Below, in pieces: positions 8,275 through 17,500 of a DNA stretch of 25,993 nt. The notes below the pieces were generated by a model, which was not told the origin of the DNA, searched no databases, and saw nothing but the letters and a program-made list of their open reading frames with translations. Where the stretch lies: assembly GCA_937893145.1 (NCBI GenBank), contig CALBJW010000182.1, positions 1 through 25,993 on the forward strand, read 5' to 3'. The stretch comes from an uncultured Prevotellaceae bacterium. Lineage in GTDB: Bacteria > Bacteroidota > Bacteroidia > Bacteroidales > Bacteroidaceae. The position numbers and the translations under genes were made by a program. How positions within the stretch are numbered: position 1 is the stretch's first letter; each line of letters starts with the position of its first letter.

Positions 8275-9807
8275 TTAATGTGACGACTCACCGAAGGAGG
8301 TGTCGGTATTGGTGTTGTTGTTCATCATACGATGCACATAGTTCATATAGCGAGAGTCGGGGGATGGCTGGCCCTGCATACACTGGATGGCATCTTGGTA
8401 GGAGTATGGCATCTGGGTATAGAAGCCGTACTGGATGGCAGCACCTACGACCTGCTTGAAGACATGGTCGTCACCCTCGAGCATGAGCTGGGCAATCATG
8501 TACTCCATCGCCATCTTGTTGTTGGTGTTCGACACGAAGAGGTGATAGAACACCTTTGATATCTCAGGATAGTAATAGAGGAAATCTTCCTTGAAAGCCT
8601 TCTGGCGCATCTTGCCCCATACAGGATGAGAGTTCATCATCACCTCATTTCCTACATACTGCTCTGCTTCCTTAGCCCACGAACGATAGAAGAGCGATTT
8701 CTTCAGGAGTGCGATGTGCTTCTTTGCCACATCATATCTGCCCGATACAAGACAGCACTCTACTATTCGCTTTGTCAGACGACCACTTCGCTTTCCATAA
8801 GGAATACTTTCCTGAAGGTCGAAGGCATAACGAAGACATTCGTTTGTCATGCCAAGTCGATAGAACGCCTCCATACTTGGAAGGTCACTTGTCATATCAC
8901 GATACATGGTCATGATGAGTGCATCCTCACCCGACTGGTAGAACGCAAACTGTCGGTGTGCCAACTGTCCTGTCATGGCAAGTGCGAGGTTCACACTCTC
9001 GGACCAGAAAGGAGTCTGCACAGTGTATTGCTCAGCATTGCGAATGATATCATTCCATCGCTCATTACGGATAAGGTAATCCTGCTTGATGAGTTCATAT
9101 TTATCCTTGTCAAATCCGAAATCACTGATAGCAAATCCCTCCGCATAGCGGTAATACCCCATCTCGAGCATCACAGTGCGGAGTGGCCACTGCTGCAATA
9201 CTGTATTGTAAGCGAGCAACTGAACCACCGCAACATAAGGGAACGCCGCCGCATATATCATCTTCCTGCACTGCACGAGTCGAAGTATGACATACAGCCA
9301 AACCATAGGACCTACAAGCCAATAAAGGCATGGGATAACAAGCAAATCGAAGTAGATGCTAACCTTACGCATCAACAGGGCTGTTCCCATAGCACTTATG
9401 ATGGAAAGGGGAAATGCTAACATCACATTCTCGTCTCCCATCACATAAATAAGGACCACAACAGGCAATAGTGATAGTGCTAATGCCACCCACTTGTTCT
9501 TCTTAGGAAGCATAGCATAGGTTAATGCCTGCAACGCTACAGATACCATTGCCAGCAACATTGCACCAAGCCATTCTATAACATAGAACTGAACCAAGAA
9601 TTCTCCTAAATACTGAATAAATCCGCCCGCAATCTGAACGCTCTGCACAAAATAATCGCCTGTCCACAAGAAGAGTTGGTATTGCTCCTGATATGACAAG
9701 TACTGAGGATATAGTAAGGTCCAGAATAGGAACACACACAATCCAAGGCATGCAGAAACGCAAACCTTCACAATATCTATATTATGAGTTTTTAAGAAAC
9801 TTTTCAT
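8275..9807 (-). CDS. DUF6057-like polytopic inner-membrane protein with C-terminal TPR-like region (copy 2)
   Basis: This 510-residue protein is the first gene of the leftward operon. It begins with a transmembrane helix (about 13-32), followed by further hydrophobic segments to about residue 210. The soluble C-terminal half has helical-repeat features (SVNLALAMTGQLAHRQF, VECCLVSGRYDVAKKHIALL, NNKMAMEYMIAQLMLEGD) that align with the other copy. The shared N-terminal pattern (FW, LR/LYP, YQEQ) shows that the two are paralogues. The CxxCH lipoprotein gene starts 21 bases downstream. A plausible promoter lies just upstream (9828-9858), giving a very short leader. The family name DUF6057 is from memory and the function is unknown. 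Confidence 0.83.
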   Translation of the reverse strand: MKSFLKTHNIDIVKVCVSACLGLCVFLFWTLLYPQYLSYQEQYQLFLWTGDYFVQSVQIAGGFIQYLGEFLVQFYVIEWLGAMLLAMVSVALQALTYAMLPKKNKWVALALSLLPVVVLIYVMGDENVMLAFPLSIISAMGTALLMRKVSIYFDLLVIPCLYWLVGPMVWLYVILRLVQCRKMIYAAAFPYVAVVQLLAYNTVLQQWPLRTVMLEMGYYRYAEGFAISDFGFDKDKYELIKQDYLIRNERWNDIIRNAEQYTVQTPFWSESVNLALAMTGQLAHRQFAFYQSGEDALIMTMYRDMTSDLPSMEAFYRLGMTNECLRYAFDLQESIPYGKRSGRLTKRIVECCLVSGRYDVAKKHIALLKKSLFYRSWAKEAEQYVGNEVMMNSHPVWGKMRQKAFKEDFLYYYPEISKVFYHLFVSNTNNKMAMEYMIAQLMLEGDDHVFKQVVGAAIQYGFYTQMPYSYQDAIQCMQGQPSPDSRYMNYVHRMMNNNTNTDTSFGESSH

Positions 9808-9827
9808 TGAGTAAACCTATTTTGCTG

Positions 9828-9858
9828 CAAAGATAACGAATTTCACTCAAAGAAACAA
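9828..9858 (-). promoter_or_regulatory. Bacteroidota-type promoter for the DUF6057/lipoprotein/GH31 operon
   Basis: On the minus strand TATCTTTG (9835-9828) matches the TAnnTTTG -7 consensus. A TTG (9858-9856) lies 20 bases upstream as a -33 candidate. Transcription would start near 9821, about 14 bases before the ATG at 9807. Confidence 0.6.
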
Positions 9859-9900
9859 TTATTGCACTAAAAGAATTTACTTTTCGAGCTCTGCTCCAAA

Positions 9901-10010
9901 ACTACCGTATGTTTTACTAAAAACTACTGCATGTTTTGCCTCAAACATGCGGAGGTTTTGCCCCAAACATGCGGTGGTTTTGCCTCATTTCACCGTATGT
10001 TTTTATTAAA
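9901..10010. repeat. Tandem array of five 22-nt units
   Basis: Units start at 9901, 9923, 9945, 9967 and 9989, each 22 nt. All align on a central GTTTT at unit positions 11-15, mostly preceded by CCGTAT or ATGCGG-like bases and followed by GCCTCAA or ACTAAAA-like bases. Units 3 and 4 differ at only four positions. A sixth, degenerate unit may occupy 10011-10032. There are no spacers, so this is not a CRISPR array. Confidence 0.75.
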
Positions 10011-10071
10011 ACACACTATACTTTTTTGAGAGTGCATTTTTCAAAAAAATAATAGTAAAACTCCTTTTTCG

Positions 10072-10172
10072 GCAACACTCTACCAAATTGAATTTAACCA
10101 ACTGATTATACGATAAATAAATCGGTAGAGTGTTGCTAAAACACTCTACCAACTCTCTACTAACACTCTACC
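10072..10172. repeat. 11-nt repeat cluster, minus orientation, with alternative hairpins
   Basis: GCAACACTCTACC (10072-10084) is a perfect reverse complement of GGTAGAGTGTTGC (10124-10136). The latter can instead pair with AACACTCTACC (10140-10150) through an 11-bp stem with a 5-nt loop. Contiguous 11-nt units continue at 10140, 10151 and 10162. The two pairings of 10124-10136 are mutually exclusive. Confidence 0.75.
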
Positions 10173-10250
10173 AAATAGTATCTGCTAATTCCATTTATCA
10201 CTACACAAAAAAAAAGGTGCATTATTGATAAAGATAGGATGTAGGTGAGA

Positions 10251-10316
10251 GTTGGTAGAGAGTTGGTAGAGAGTTGGTAGAATGTTGGTAGAGTGTTTGA
10301 AGAACACTCTACCAAC
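10251..10316. repeat. 11-nt tandem repeats, plus orientation, ending in a 14-bp hairpin
   Basis: Four contiguous units beginning GTTGGTAGA start at 10251, 10262, 10273 and 10284. The last runs into a perfect 14-bp hairpin: GTTGGTAGAGTGTT (10284-10297), loop TGAAG, then the reverse complement at 10303-10316. Degenerate copies occur at 10324-10336 and 10350-10360. The block can also fold back on 10140-10172. Confidence 0.75.
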
Positions 10317-10394
10317 CTATTAAACACTATATCAACTATTTAGCTCTAATTTGGTAGAATGATGGGTGTTTTTGCCTTATTTTACAAAAATCAC

Positions 10395-11075
10395 CTATTG
10401 ATTCTGCTCTTTATTCTCAGCAGCACGAACCTTGCGGATACTGTCAAGGCGATGCTGGTAGTCGTCCTCCATGTACTGAATCTTGGAGAGCTGCTCTGCT
10501 GTCATGTAAGACTTGTTGAACGAATAGAAGAAACGAGTGAAATCGTTCAAGCCAGACTCACTGATGAGTTTGTAGGTTGCATCCGCCATGACTGTGTTGA
10601 GCGAATCGACCGTATGGAGGAATACAGGCGACTGAGCGTTTTTATTGCACTGGTTATACACGAAACCGCGAATATCCATACAACGCTCCTGAGTTGCCTT
10701 CCACTCCTGGATAAGGTCGTTAGTCTTAGTACCTGTAACACTTCCAGTTCGTGATACCTTAGCCTTGATAACTCCAGGTTCGGTATATACAAGGAGTTCC
10801 TGGAAATTCATGCGTTGTGGCATCTGAAGACGCAACGATGCAACACGCACCTTTGTTCCCTCGAAGCGGAACTTGCCATCCACGATGACAACGGAATCTA
10901 CCGTCTCGTGAGTGGCAGGTTCAGTAAGAGGAACGAGGAATATCTGTGCGCTATCGCATGTGTGGTCAGCCACTTCACCTTCGATAATGAATTTCTGTGG
11001 TTCTTTATTGCTGTTACCTGTACAAGACACGAGTACTGCTGCAAGAACTATGATAGAAAGAAATATTTTCTGCAT
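10395..11075 (-). CDS. DUF4369-like lipoprotein
   Basis: This 226-residue protein has a signal peptide and lipobox (VLVSC, Cys18). Residues about 29-125 (FIIEGEV, DSVVIVDGKFRFEG, LLVYTEPGVI) match the pattern of the DUF4369 beta-sandwich domain found at the N-terminus of many Bacteroidota envelope thioredoxin-like proteins. No CxxC thioredoxin motif is present, and the C-terminal part is helical and charged (SIRKVRAAENKEQNQ). The gene follows the surface lipoprotein gene on the same strand, but an intrinsic terminator (11080-11121) stands between them, so it may be expressed at a reduced level by read-through. No promoter motif was found in the gap. The function is unknown. Confidence 0.75.
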   Translation of the reverse strand: MQKIFLSIIVLAAVLVSCTGNSNKEPQKFIIEGEVADHTCDSAQIFLVPLTEPATHETVDSVVIVDGKFRFEGTKVRVASLRLQMPQRMNFQELLVYTEPGVIKAKVSRTGSVTGTKTNDLIQEWKATQERCMDIRGFVYNQCNKNAQSPVFLHTVDSLNTVMADATYKLISESGLNDFTRFFYSFNKSYMTAEQLSKIQYMEDDYQHRLDSIRKVRAAENKEQNQ

Positions 11076-11079
11076 ACAT

Positions 11080-11121
11080 AAAAATGCTGCCCAATGCTGC
11101 GGGATAGCAACATTGGGCAGC
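11080..11121 (-). terminator. Intrinsic terminator after the surface lipoprotein gene
   Basis: GCTGCCCAATG (11086-11096) pairs perfectly with CATTGGGCAGC (11111-11121). The stem extends by three more pairs after one mismatch around a GGGATA loop. Read on the minus strand the stem is followed by ATTTTTAT, which fits a Rho-independent terminator downstream of 11140-12621. Confidence 0.8.
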
Positions 11122-11139
11122 TTATCATTAAGTTAAGAA

Positions 11140-12621
11140 TTACTTAGTACCGAAACGCCAGTATGTGATTTCACCCCATGAACCAGCACCGTTACCCTTA
11201 GTGTAAACGAGTGTCATGTGGTTTGCATCCATGTACATAACGTCAAATTCATCAACCTGCTTACCGCCTTCGTTGATAGAGAATGGGAAGAGAACTGCGT
11301 TAGTCTTGAGCTTACCAAGCTCCCAGTTGCCAGCACGACCGTCTGGATAGATTTCAAGTTCATACTTACCTGAACGGATTTCAGAACCATCAGCCTTGTA
11401 AGAAGCAACCTTACCATTATCAAAGATCATGTAAGCTTCATCTTCTGCATCACCGTAGTTAACACCACCTGAGTGAGCGAGCTGTCCTTCGAGTTCAGAA
11501 CCAGCCTTAACACCCCACCACTTGCCATCAACAGCAGTAGCGTTGAAGCCGGCGCCATTACCAGAGTTACCAGCATTACCCCAAACTTCAATAGGGTTGC
11601 CATCAGCATCCTTATCTGTAGCCCAGCCCCACTTACGACCATCAATGCCTTCGAGGATTTCTGTGCTTGGAGTAGCGTTCTTGAACATCCAGTGAGTGAT
11701 TTCGCCCCATGAATTATATCCATTACCCTTAGTGTAAACGAGAGTCATGAAGTTCTGGTCAAGGTACATGATGTCGAATTCAGTGACAGTCTTACCATTT
11801 TCGTTGATAGAGAATGGGAAGAGAACTGCTGGGTCTGAAGTAATGAGTTTACCGATTTCCCACTTTGAATTACGGTATGGATCGTAGTTTTCAATCTTGA
11901 ATGTACCCTTACGGCCTGGGATTGGTGTGCCATCAGCCTTGTAACTGCAGATACCACCATCTTCATCAAGAATCATGTAAGCATAAGAATCTTCTTCACC
12001 AGTTGGATTACCAGTATTAGAGTGAGCAAGCTGATCAAGGAGACCTTCTGGAGTAGAAACACCCCACCAGTGACCACCTACAGTACGAGCATATATGTAA
12101 TCATCACCAGTACTTGCACCACCGTTACCCCAACAAGTAGAACCACCATTAGGAGAATCGTAGTCCCACATCCACTTCTTAACACCTGCCTCACCGAGGA
12201 GGAGCTTGAGTTCTGGCTCGAGGTCAGACTTAACCCATACGTTTACAGTCTTTGTAGTTTCAAGAACTGTGTTGTCTGAGTTGATAGTACGAATGTTGAG
12301 AACCTGGTCGTTTGAAGCACCACGCTTTGGAGAGAGCTTGAATACACCTGCAGTACCATAAGCAAGAATGTTCTCATTACCTGCCTTGTCCAAGTTATAG
12401 ACAGTAACTGTCATTGATGGTGAAGTCCAGAACTTAACCCAGTTGCCTTCAGCTGGACCAGCCTCCTCAGTACATGCTTCATCCTTGTACACCTTGAAAG
12501 TTACACCTTCAAGCTGCTCCTGAGTGCTGTTTACTGGGTCTAATACGCTTGAGTCTGATACAGGATCACAAGAGCAAAGAACCGCAGCAGCAGCCATTAT
12601 GCATATAATTGATTTTTTCAT
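11140..12621 (-). CDS. Surface glycan-binding-like lipoprotein with two internal repeats
   Basis: This 493-residue lipoprotein (lipobox LCSC, Cys18) has an N-terminal beta-sandwich-like region (about 36-135) and two homologous modules at about 138-313 and 320-490. Each module runs from KW(M/G)W through CWGN/VWGN, (H/K)WWGV, QLAHS, SYKADG, LFPFSIN and TLVYTKGNG to WGEIT(H/Y)W. Conserved tryptophans fit carbohydrate-binding platforms. Its place immediately after SusD is that of SusE/SusF or SGBP-type proteins, which capture glycan at the cell surface. No catalytic motif was recognised. It lies 26 bases after susD and is followed by an intrinsic terminator. The ligand is unknown; a mannan or glucomannan is inferred from the adjacent enzymes. 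Confidence 0.75.
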   Translation of the reverse strand: MKKSIICIMAAAAVLCSCDPVSDSSVLDPVNSTQEQLEGVTFKVYKDEACTEEAGPAEGNWVKFWTSPSMTVTVYNLDKAGNENILAYGTAGVFKLSPKRGASNDQVLNIRTINSDNTVLETTKTVNVWVKSDLEPELKLLLGEAGVKKWMWDYDSPNGGSTCWGNGGASTGDDYIYARTVGGHWWGVSTPEGLLDQLAHSNTGNPTGEEDSYAYMILDEDGGICSYKADGTPIPGRKGTFKIENYDPYRNSKWEIGKLITSDPAVLFPFSINENGKTVTEFDIMYLDQNFMTLVYTKGNGYNSWGEITHWMFKNATPSTEILEGIDGRKWGWATDKDADGNPIEVWGNAGNSGNGAGFNATAVDGKWWGVKAGSELEGQLAHSGGVNYGDAEDEAYMIFDNGKVASYKADGSEIRSGKYELEIYPDGRAGNWELGKLKTNAVLFPFSINEGGKQVDEFDVMYMDANHMTLVYTKGNGAGSWGEITYWRFGTK

Positions 12622-12647
12622 AATTTATTATTCTTTATTAAATATGA

Positions 12648-14483
12648 TTAGTAAGCAGGAGCTGATGTCATGCTCCAATTAGCTGCACCTGTCCAACCTT
12701 CATTCTGCTGAAGTACATCTTCGCCAACGATGTCAATCTGTGAAGATGGCTTTGGCAAGAAACCGTCAGTCTCTGCATAACGCTGAGCCCATGAAGAAGA
12801 ACCATGCTTCATTGTAGTCCAACGACCCTTGTAATTAACCTTAGAACCGTTCTGCTTTTCGAGAGCCTTAGCAGCCATACAACCAGCACCACCATTCTTA
12901 CCAGACCAACGACGGAGGTCATTGAAACGGAGACCTTCACCGAAGAACTCCCAACGACGCTCGTCCTGAAGACGTGCGAGAGTGTAAGATGTCTTAGCAA
13001 CACCAGCACGGTCCTGAACGATATTCAAACCGCTAAATTCGCTGTACAAATTTGCACCGTTTGTAAGCTCAGAGTGCATAAGGAGGATATCTGACAAACG
13101 CATGAGGACAACATCAGTGAAGTGGTCACCCTGCATACAGTTACCATTATTGTTAGTAGCACCAGCCTCTTCACGTGGAATACCCCACCAAGTGTAAGGA
13201 CCTGCAGTCTGGTCATTATCAGCAGTAGCCTTAGTTGTTACACCGATAAGCTTCTTGTTGTAGAGACCTGCATCCTCAGTACAAGATGTAGTATATACGA
13301 AGTGCTCGAGTTCCTTCTCTGCATCGATAACAGATGCCTTCTTACGAGGGTCTGAATCTGGCCACTCATCATAAGCATTAGCGTTGACAGTACCCTGACC
13401 CCAACCCTGTGCGTATGGGAAAGTCTTACCATTACCATTAATACCAGAGCCATCAGCAGCATCGTCACAACGGAGACCGCAGTAGAGCTCAATCTGGTTA
13501 GTGAAGCCCATGCCGATTGTACCGTTCCATGAAGCCATGTTACCATACTGAATCTGGAAGATTTCCTCTGAGTTACCATTACCTGCCCAGAACTGGCCTG
13601 CATCAGCAAGGTCCTTTACGAATTCATAGTCAGGAGCAGTGTACTGGTTAGTGTACTGCCAGAGAAGACGGTAGTCCTTTACAAGAGAATACTTTCCGCT
13701 ATTCCAAACATTAGCCAAAGCTTCATAAACATCTTTCTTTGAAAGTGTACCACCATCAGGAAGTTCCATATCAGGGATATCAGCACCTACGTCCTTTACG
13801 CCTTTGTAGAAGCCCTGGTAGAACATATAAGCACGAGCGAGGAAACCAGCAGCAGCAGCCTTAGAAGCATGACCGTCACCTGGCTTAGTCATATTATAAT
13901 CCATCAACTTATATGCAGTATAGAAATCCTGGATGATGTGTGGCATGATTTCATCCTCTGCACTTACCTGTGGACATGGGTCTGGAGCCTTGTTTCCCCA
14001 ATATGCAGGGATATCGCCCCAAGTCTGTACACCCCAAAGGTAGAAGAGACCACGCATGAAGTAAGCCTCACCTACGAGCTGGTCAGCAGGACCCTTTTCG
14101 ATATTTGCAAGGATAGACTCTGGTGTAGAGATTACAGCAGCAGCACGAGCAATACCTACATAGATGCACTTCCATGTATCTGCATAGTAGTCTGTAGTTG
14201 TTGCCTGGAGGTGACCGATAGCGTGAGACTCTGTATCACCGTCACCACCTGCACCATTGATTTCATCACCAAGAATTACATTGTAGAAATATGGGTTAGT
14301 CAATGGATTGGTAGAAATCTGGTTCATTACTCCGTAAAGCGCAGCAATCTCCTTGTTGAGGTCATCAACAGTACTTGGGAAGTTACCGTTGTTGAGACCC
14401 TCACGGTTTTCTGTATCGAGGAAGTCTTCGCATGAAGTCAAAGCGAACACTGCCGCGATTGCAATCATTAATATCTTTTTCAT
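12648..14483 (-). CDS. SusD/RagB family outer-membrane lipoprotein
   Basis: This 611-residue protein has a lipobox (LTSC, Cys18) followed by EDFLDTENREG, the usual start of mature SusD proteins. The middle has the TPR-type helices of the family (AYFMRGLFYLWGVQTWGD, AAAGFLARAYMFYQG). The C-terminal signatures LMRLSDILLMHSEL, IVQDRAGV and QDERRWEFFGEGLRFNDLRRW are diagnostic. SusD proteins form the lid of the SusC transporter and bind oligosaccharide on the cell surface. The gene lies 41 bases after the SusC gene and is co-transcribed with it. Ligand specificity cannot be deduced from the sequence. Confidence 0.97.
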   Translation of the reverse strand: MKKILMIAIAAVFALTSCEDFLDTENREGLNNGNFPSTVDDLNKEIAALYGVMNQISTNPLTNPYFYNVILGDEINGAGGDGDTESHAIGHLQATTTDYYADTWKCIYVGIARAAAVISTPESILANIEKGPADQLVGEAYFMRGLFYLWGVQTWGDIPAYWGNKAPDPCPQVSAEDEIMPHIIQDFYTAYKLMDYNMTKPGDGHASKAAAAGFLARAYMFYQGFYKGVKDVGADIPDMELPDGGTLSKKDVYEALANVWNSGKYSLVKDYRLLWQYTNQYTAPDYEFVKDLADAGQFWAGNGNSEEIFQIQYGNMASWNGTIGMGFTNQIELYCGLRCDDAADGSGINGNGKTFPYAQGWGQGTVNANAYDEWPDSDPRKKASVIDAEKELEHFVYTTSCTEDAGLYNKKLIGVTTKATADNDQTAGPYTWWGIPREEAGATNNNGNCMQGDHFTDVVLMRLSDILLMHSELTNGANLYSEFSGLNIVQDRAGVAKTSYTLARLQDERRWEFFGEGLRFNDLRRWSGKNGGAGCMAAKALEKQNGSKVNYKGRWTTMKHGSSSWAQRYAETDGFLPKPSSQIDIVGEDVLQQNEGWTGAANWSMTSAPAY

Positions 14484-14524
14484 TGTTTATTCTAATTTAG
14501 AAATTAAAAATAACTATTGGCACA

Positions 14525-17500
14525 TTACTTTACAGTAATAATTGCAATACGGTTAGCATGTTCTGTATCTGCACCCTTAGCAGTAATGCGAACTACATTA
14601 ACGCCACGAGACTTGAGGTACTCTGCTACTGCATCAGCACGACGCTGTGAAAGTGCGACGTTAGCATCAGCGTTACCTTCTGGAGAAGCGTATGCCACGA
14701 TTTCAACTGTAGAACCCTTTTCAATACCATCAACTTCTGCCTTGTTGATGATTTCTGAAGAGTTAACTGGGAATGTTACAACGTAAGTGTTAGGGTTGCC
14801 GTTCTTAACAACTTCCTTAACTACTTCCTTAACTACAGGAACTTCCTTAACTACTTCCTTCTCGATGAATACAGGAGCAGCAGCTTCCTTAGCTGGCTTA
14901 GCCTTGCTATCAGCGAACTTAACGCTGAGACCTACGAGGTAAGTACGAGCTGATGGGTAGAGACCTACATCAACACCGCGTACCCATGAAGCACCGTTAC
15001 CACCGTTTGAGCAGAGTTCTGGATCAACACCAGTGTAACCTGTGAATGTATAGAGGTTCTGTGCCTGAGCATAGAGACGGAGCTGAGCGAATGGAGAACC
15101 CTTCTTGAGGAGACGAGCGAAGTCGTAACCGATAGTTACATTCTGAATCTTGAAGAAGTCACCGTTCTGCATGTAAACATCAGAAACATTTGACCAGTTG
15201 CTACCACCGATTGTGAGGCGTGGCATAGAGTTGCTTGTGCCTTCACCGTGCCAACGGTTGAAGATGTCCTTAGTATAGTTACCATAACCGTTTGCAAGGA
15301 GGTCTGTACGATAAGACTGCATAATCTGATGACCGAATGCACCGAAGCCCTGAACTGCGAAGTCAAGACCCTTCCACTCGAAGCCGAGGTTTACACCAAG
15401 AGTGAAGTCTGGAGTTGGGTCACCAATCATGTGGCGGTCGCTTGGGAGGTCAATCACGCCATCACCATTGTAGTCATCCCAGATACAGTCACCTGGCTGT
15501 GCACCTGGCATAACTGTCTGACCAGCTGCGCGAGCTGCATCAATCTGAGCCTGATTCTGCCAGATACCGCTGTGAGAAAGACCTGAGAAGTAAGATACAG
15601 GCATACCCTTCTGTACGAGAGCAACGTATGAAGAGTTTTCGAACAATGCGTCTGTTACATCGATACCAAGAATCTGATCACCTGCGATGCGTGTAACTTC
15701 GTTCTTGTTGTAAGCGAAGTTTACATTTGCATGATAGTTGAAGTTCTTGCCGATGCGGTCGCGCCATGAGAGAGCAACTTCAACACCCTGGTTGCGGATG
15801 TCACCACCATTCATATAATAAGGATTTTCGTAACCGAGTACGCTTACGAGTGGAGACTGAACGAGCCAATCGCGAGTATCCTTACGGTACCAGTCGAAGT
15901 TGAGACCGAGACGGCCATTGAAGAACTGAGCATCGAAACCTACGTTAATCTGCTCTGAAGTTTCCCAAGTTACATCTTCGTTTGCAGCGTTGTTGAGGTA
16001 AGCACCAGTTACATAGCTGTTCTGAGCGATTGTACCTGCCATGCTGCTATCGAACTTATAACCATAGTCTGCATAGTTAGATGGAGAGAAGTTTACATTA
16101 GAAAGGTAGCTGAAGTTAGGGATGTTACAGTTACCGTTCTGACCCCAAGATGCACGAATCTTGAATGAATCCAACCAAGACTTAGTAGCGTTCATGAATG
16201 GTTCAGAAGAGATAACCCAACCTGCAGATGCTGATGGGAATGTACCCCAACGGTGACCACGAGCGAAGTTGTTAGAACCATCACGACGAACTGTTACTGT
16301 AGCCATATACTTTTCATCATAGTTCCAGTTTGCACGACCGAAGAATGATGCGATAGTACCCTGACGTGGTGAAGTAACACCAGTAGCACCTGTTACATTA
16401 GCGAAGTCGTAGTTGCTGAGGAATGTGTATTCCCAACCACTTGCGATAAGAGAGTTTACATTTGCAGAACCTACAGATGCACTACCACCCATGTTGAAGC
16501 CCCAGTTGCTCTGCTCGAATGACTGACCGATCATCAAGTCGATAGAGTGCTTACCAAGCATTGGGAGCTGGTATGCGAGAGTGTTGTCCATTGTCATGCT
16601 TGAGCTCTCGTACATATTCATATTCAAGCTGTATGAATCGCTTGAGTTTGTAGCTGACTCAGAGAAAGGAAGAGTAGTTGACTTGAAGTTGCTTGCGCTG
16701 TAACCTGTGTTCAACTGACCACGATACTTAAGACCCTTGATTGGTTCAATAGTCCAGAATACAGTTGCACCTACACCAAAGTCCTTGTTACGGTTGAGAG
16801 CCTGATACTCACCATTTGAGAAACCAGCCCAAGGGTTAGAGAACATTGTAGAGATGAAACCTGGAGTGTTTGATGGGCTTGCAAGTTCACCGTTTTCTGT
16901 ATATACAGGAACGAGTGGTGAAGTTGTATAAGTTGGCTTCAAGATATTCCAGTAACCGTTGCTTTCAGCGAGGTCATGGCTTGAGTGGTACCAGTATGAT
17001 ACGTTCTCACCGATAGTGATGATGTCGCGACCCTTAGAGTTGCGATAGAGAACGTGCTCAGAGTTGATACGACCACCGTAACGCTTGTAGTCTGAAGCAT
17101 TGTCACCACCCATGATACCTTCGTTGTAAGAGTAGTTCAAAGACATGCTGAACTTAGAGCGGTCAGAACCACCAGCGAGTGTCATAGCGTGTGAGTGCTG
17201 AACAGCGTTCTTGTTGCGATAGAGGTCGAACCAGTCAGTACCCTGCCAGCCGTCGTTTACCTTATCAAGAATATACTTAGGAACGAGTGAGCCCCAGTCT
17301 GCAGCATAACCGTCAGTATTGTAACGAGCTTCGTTTACAATCTGCATGTAGTCCTGTGCATTGAGAGTAGCAGGACGCTTGTAAGGGTTAGAAACACCTA
17401 CGAAACCGTCATACTGAAGAGAGATAGCACCAGCCTTACCCTGCTTTGTAGTAACGAGGATTACACCGTTTGCAGCACGAGCACCATAGATAGCAGCAGA

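Larger units (their letters stand above)
9836..10394. other. Gene-free, repeat-rich intergenic stretch
   Basis: No credible coding sequence lies between the promoter at 9828 and the end of the DUF4369-like gene at 10395. The stretch contains the 22-nt tandem repeats (9901-10010), a weak AT-rich hairpin (10022-10029 with 10041-10048), and the 11-nt repeats in both orientations (10072-10360). It separates two leftward transcription units. Confidence 0.75.

Noticed and set aside
8626..9420. Plus-strand 264-residue ORF
   Set aside because: It lies wholly inside the DUF6057-like gene on the other strand and has no homology features.
10022..10048. AT-rich hairpin as a terminator
   Set aside because: The 8-bp stem is almost entirely A/T, too weak to call, and it is far from any gene end.
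9901..10316. CRISPR array
   Set aside because: The 22-nt and 11-nt units are contiguous without unique spacers, and no cas genes are present.
10359..10754. Plus-strand 131-residue ORF starting in the repeat region
   Set aside because: It is mostly antisense to the DUF4369-like lipoprotein gene and has no domain or credible start context.
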